From: Deltaproteobacteria bacterium
Lineage (GTDB): Bacteria; Desulfobacterota; Desulfarculia; Adiutricales; Adiutricaceae
Length of the DNA stretch: 5,182 bases
Direction: 5' to 3'
NCBI GenBank assembly: GCA_031278835.1
Contig: JAITJP010000285.1
Location: 1 to 5,182 of the forward strand
The notes beneath the pieces were generated by a model, which did no database searches, was not told where the DNA came from, and saw nothing but the letters and a program-made list of their open reading frames with translations. This document shows positions 4,910 through 5,182 of the stretch, one piece after another (position 1 is the stretch's first letter; each line of letters begins with the position of its first letter). Made by a program: the position numbers and the translations under genes.

Positions 4910-5182
4910 CAAATTATTAAAATTTAACTTGACTATAACCTTAATAAGCTTTAATAAGTCCCAAAAAATAATGGAATCTATGGCCCAAAATTAAAATTAT
5001 TTAGCCAGATCCAGTGCCCCCAGCTTCAAGCCCTGGCCCCAAAGCCAAAACTGGCCTTCACAAAAAAAAACAAATAAATTCGCCCATTTACTCACGGCTC
5101 TTCCAAAAATCAACCCCATAGACTAAAACCATCAAGTAAATTAACTTTTGGCGAAGCTGGAATATAATGGACCCAGGCCAAT

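Larger units (their letters stand above)
4509..5182. other. AT-rich upstream region of surA, no supported gene
   Basis: Beyond the surA promoter and ribosome binding site there is no convincing gene. A 40-codon minus-strand frame (4636-4758, MIKVFIVICYWTNQRPYRKI...) exists but lacks a clear Shine-Dalgarno and any recognised family. TTAATAAG is repeated in tandem at 4941-4958. Close to the right edge, TTAACT (5141-5146), 16 bp, TATAAT (5163-5168) could be a rightward promoter for a gene outside the window. Confidence 0.55.

Noticed and set aside
5020..5160. Inverted repeat CCAGCTTC / GAAGCTGG at the right end
   Set aside because: Eight-bp arms about 125 bp apart are expected by chance at this scale, and no transposase or target duplication is present.
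5088..5182. C-terminal end of a minus-strand gene entering from the right edge
   Set aside because: One frame is open for about 31 codons to a TAA at 5088-5090, but another frame is open for 23 codons too. Neither translation shows a motif, so the edge cannot support a partial gene call.
1..5182. tRNA, rRNA, CRISPR array, insertion sequence or integrase signatures
   Set aside because: No cloverleaf with a CCA-type acceptor, no regularly spaced repeats with unique spacers, and no transposase or recombinase frame is visible on either strand.

Overview
This window looks like chromosomal DNA from a Gram-negative, didermic bacterium. It carries three complete genes, all on the minus strand, and none is recognisably mobile or phage-derived. 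From right to left, in the direction of transcription, they are a SurA-type periplasmic chaperone (3468-4508), a RodZ-like membrane-anchored helix-turn-helix protein (2314-3165) and an MgtE magnesium transporter/channel (516-1844). The SurA-like and RodZ-like proteins point to a cell with a periplasm, an outer membrane and a cytoskeletal elongation machinery. The single-rotamase SurA form and the P/A/E/Q-rich RodZ linker would fit a deltaproteobacterium/Desulfobacterota-like lineage, but this placement is an inference from sequence style only and is weak.

Layout: 1-499 is AT-rich DNA without a convincing gene and holds a degenerate 40-bp tandem repeat. mgtE ends inside a perfect palindrome (500-520). 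The gap 1845-2313 is a GC-rich, GGCC/GGGCCC-studded leader of mgtE preceded by an AT-rich block, with a strong hairpin just after rodZ. The gap 3166-3467 contains the rodZ ribosome binding site, a Fur-box-like palindrome, a possible T-tract terminator and a hairpin abutting the surA stop codon. The right flank (4509-5182) holds a plausible surA promoter followed by AT-rich DNA with no supported gene.

The three genes are about 300 and 470 bp apart, so they are more likely separate transcription units than a tight operon. Two of them (surA, rodZ) concern the cell envelope: outer-membrane protein folding and cell shape. mgtE is housekeeping Mg2+ homeostasis. Coding sequence fills only about 62% of the window, low for a free-living bacterium.

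No new defence, mobile or biosynthetic system is visible. The points most worth a second look are structural: U-tract-less hairpins at or just past all three stop codons, a strong excess of the tetranucleotide GGCC, a SurA-like rotamase domain lacking the usual catalytic histidines, and the repeats in the noncoding DNA.
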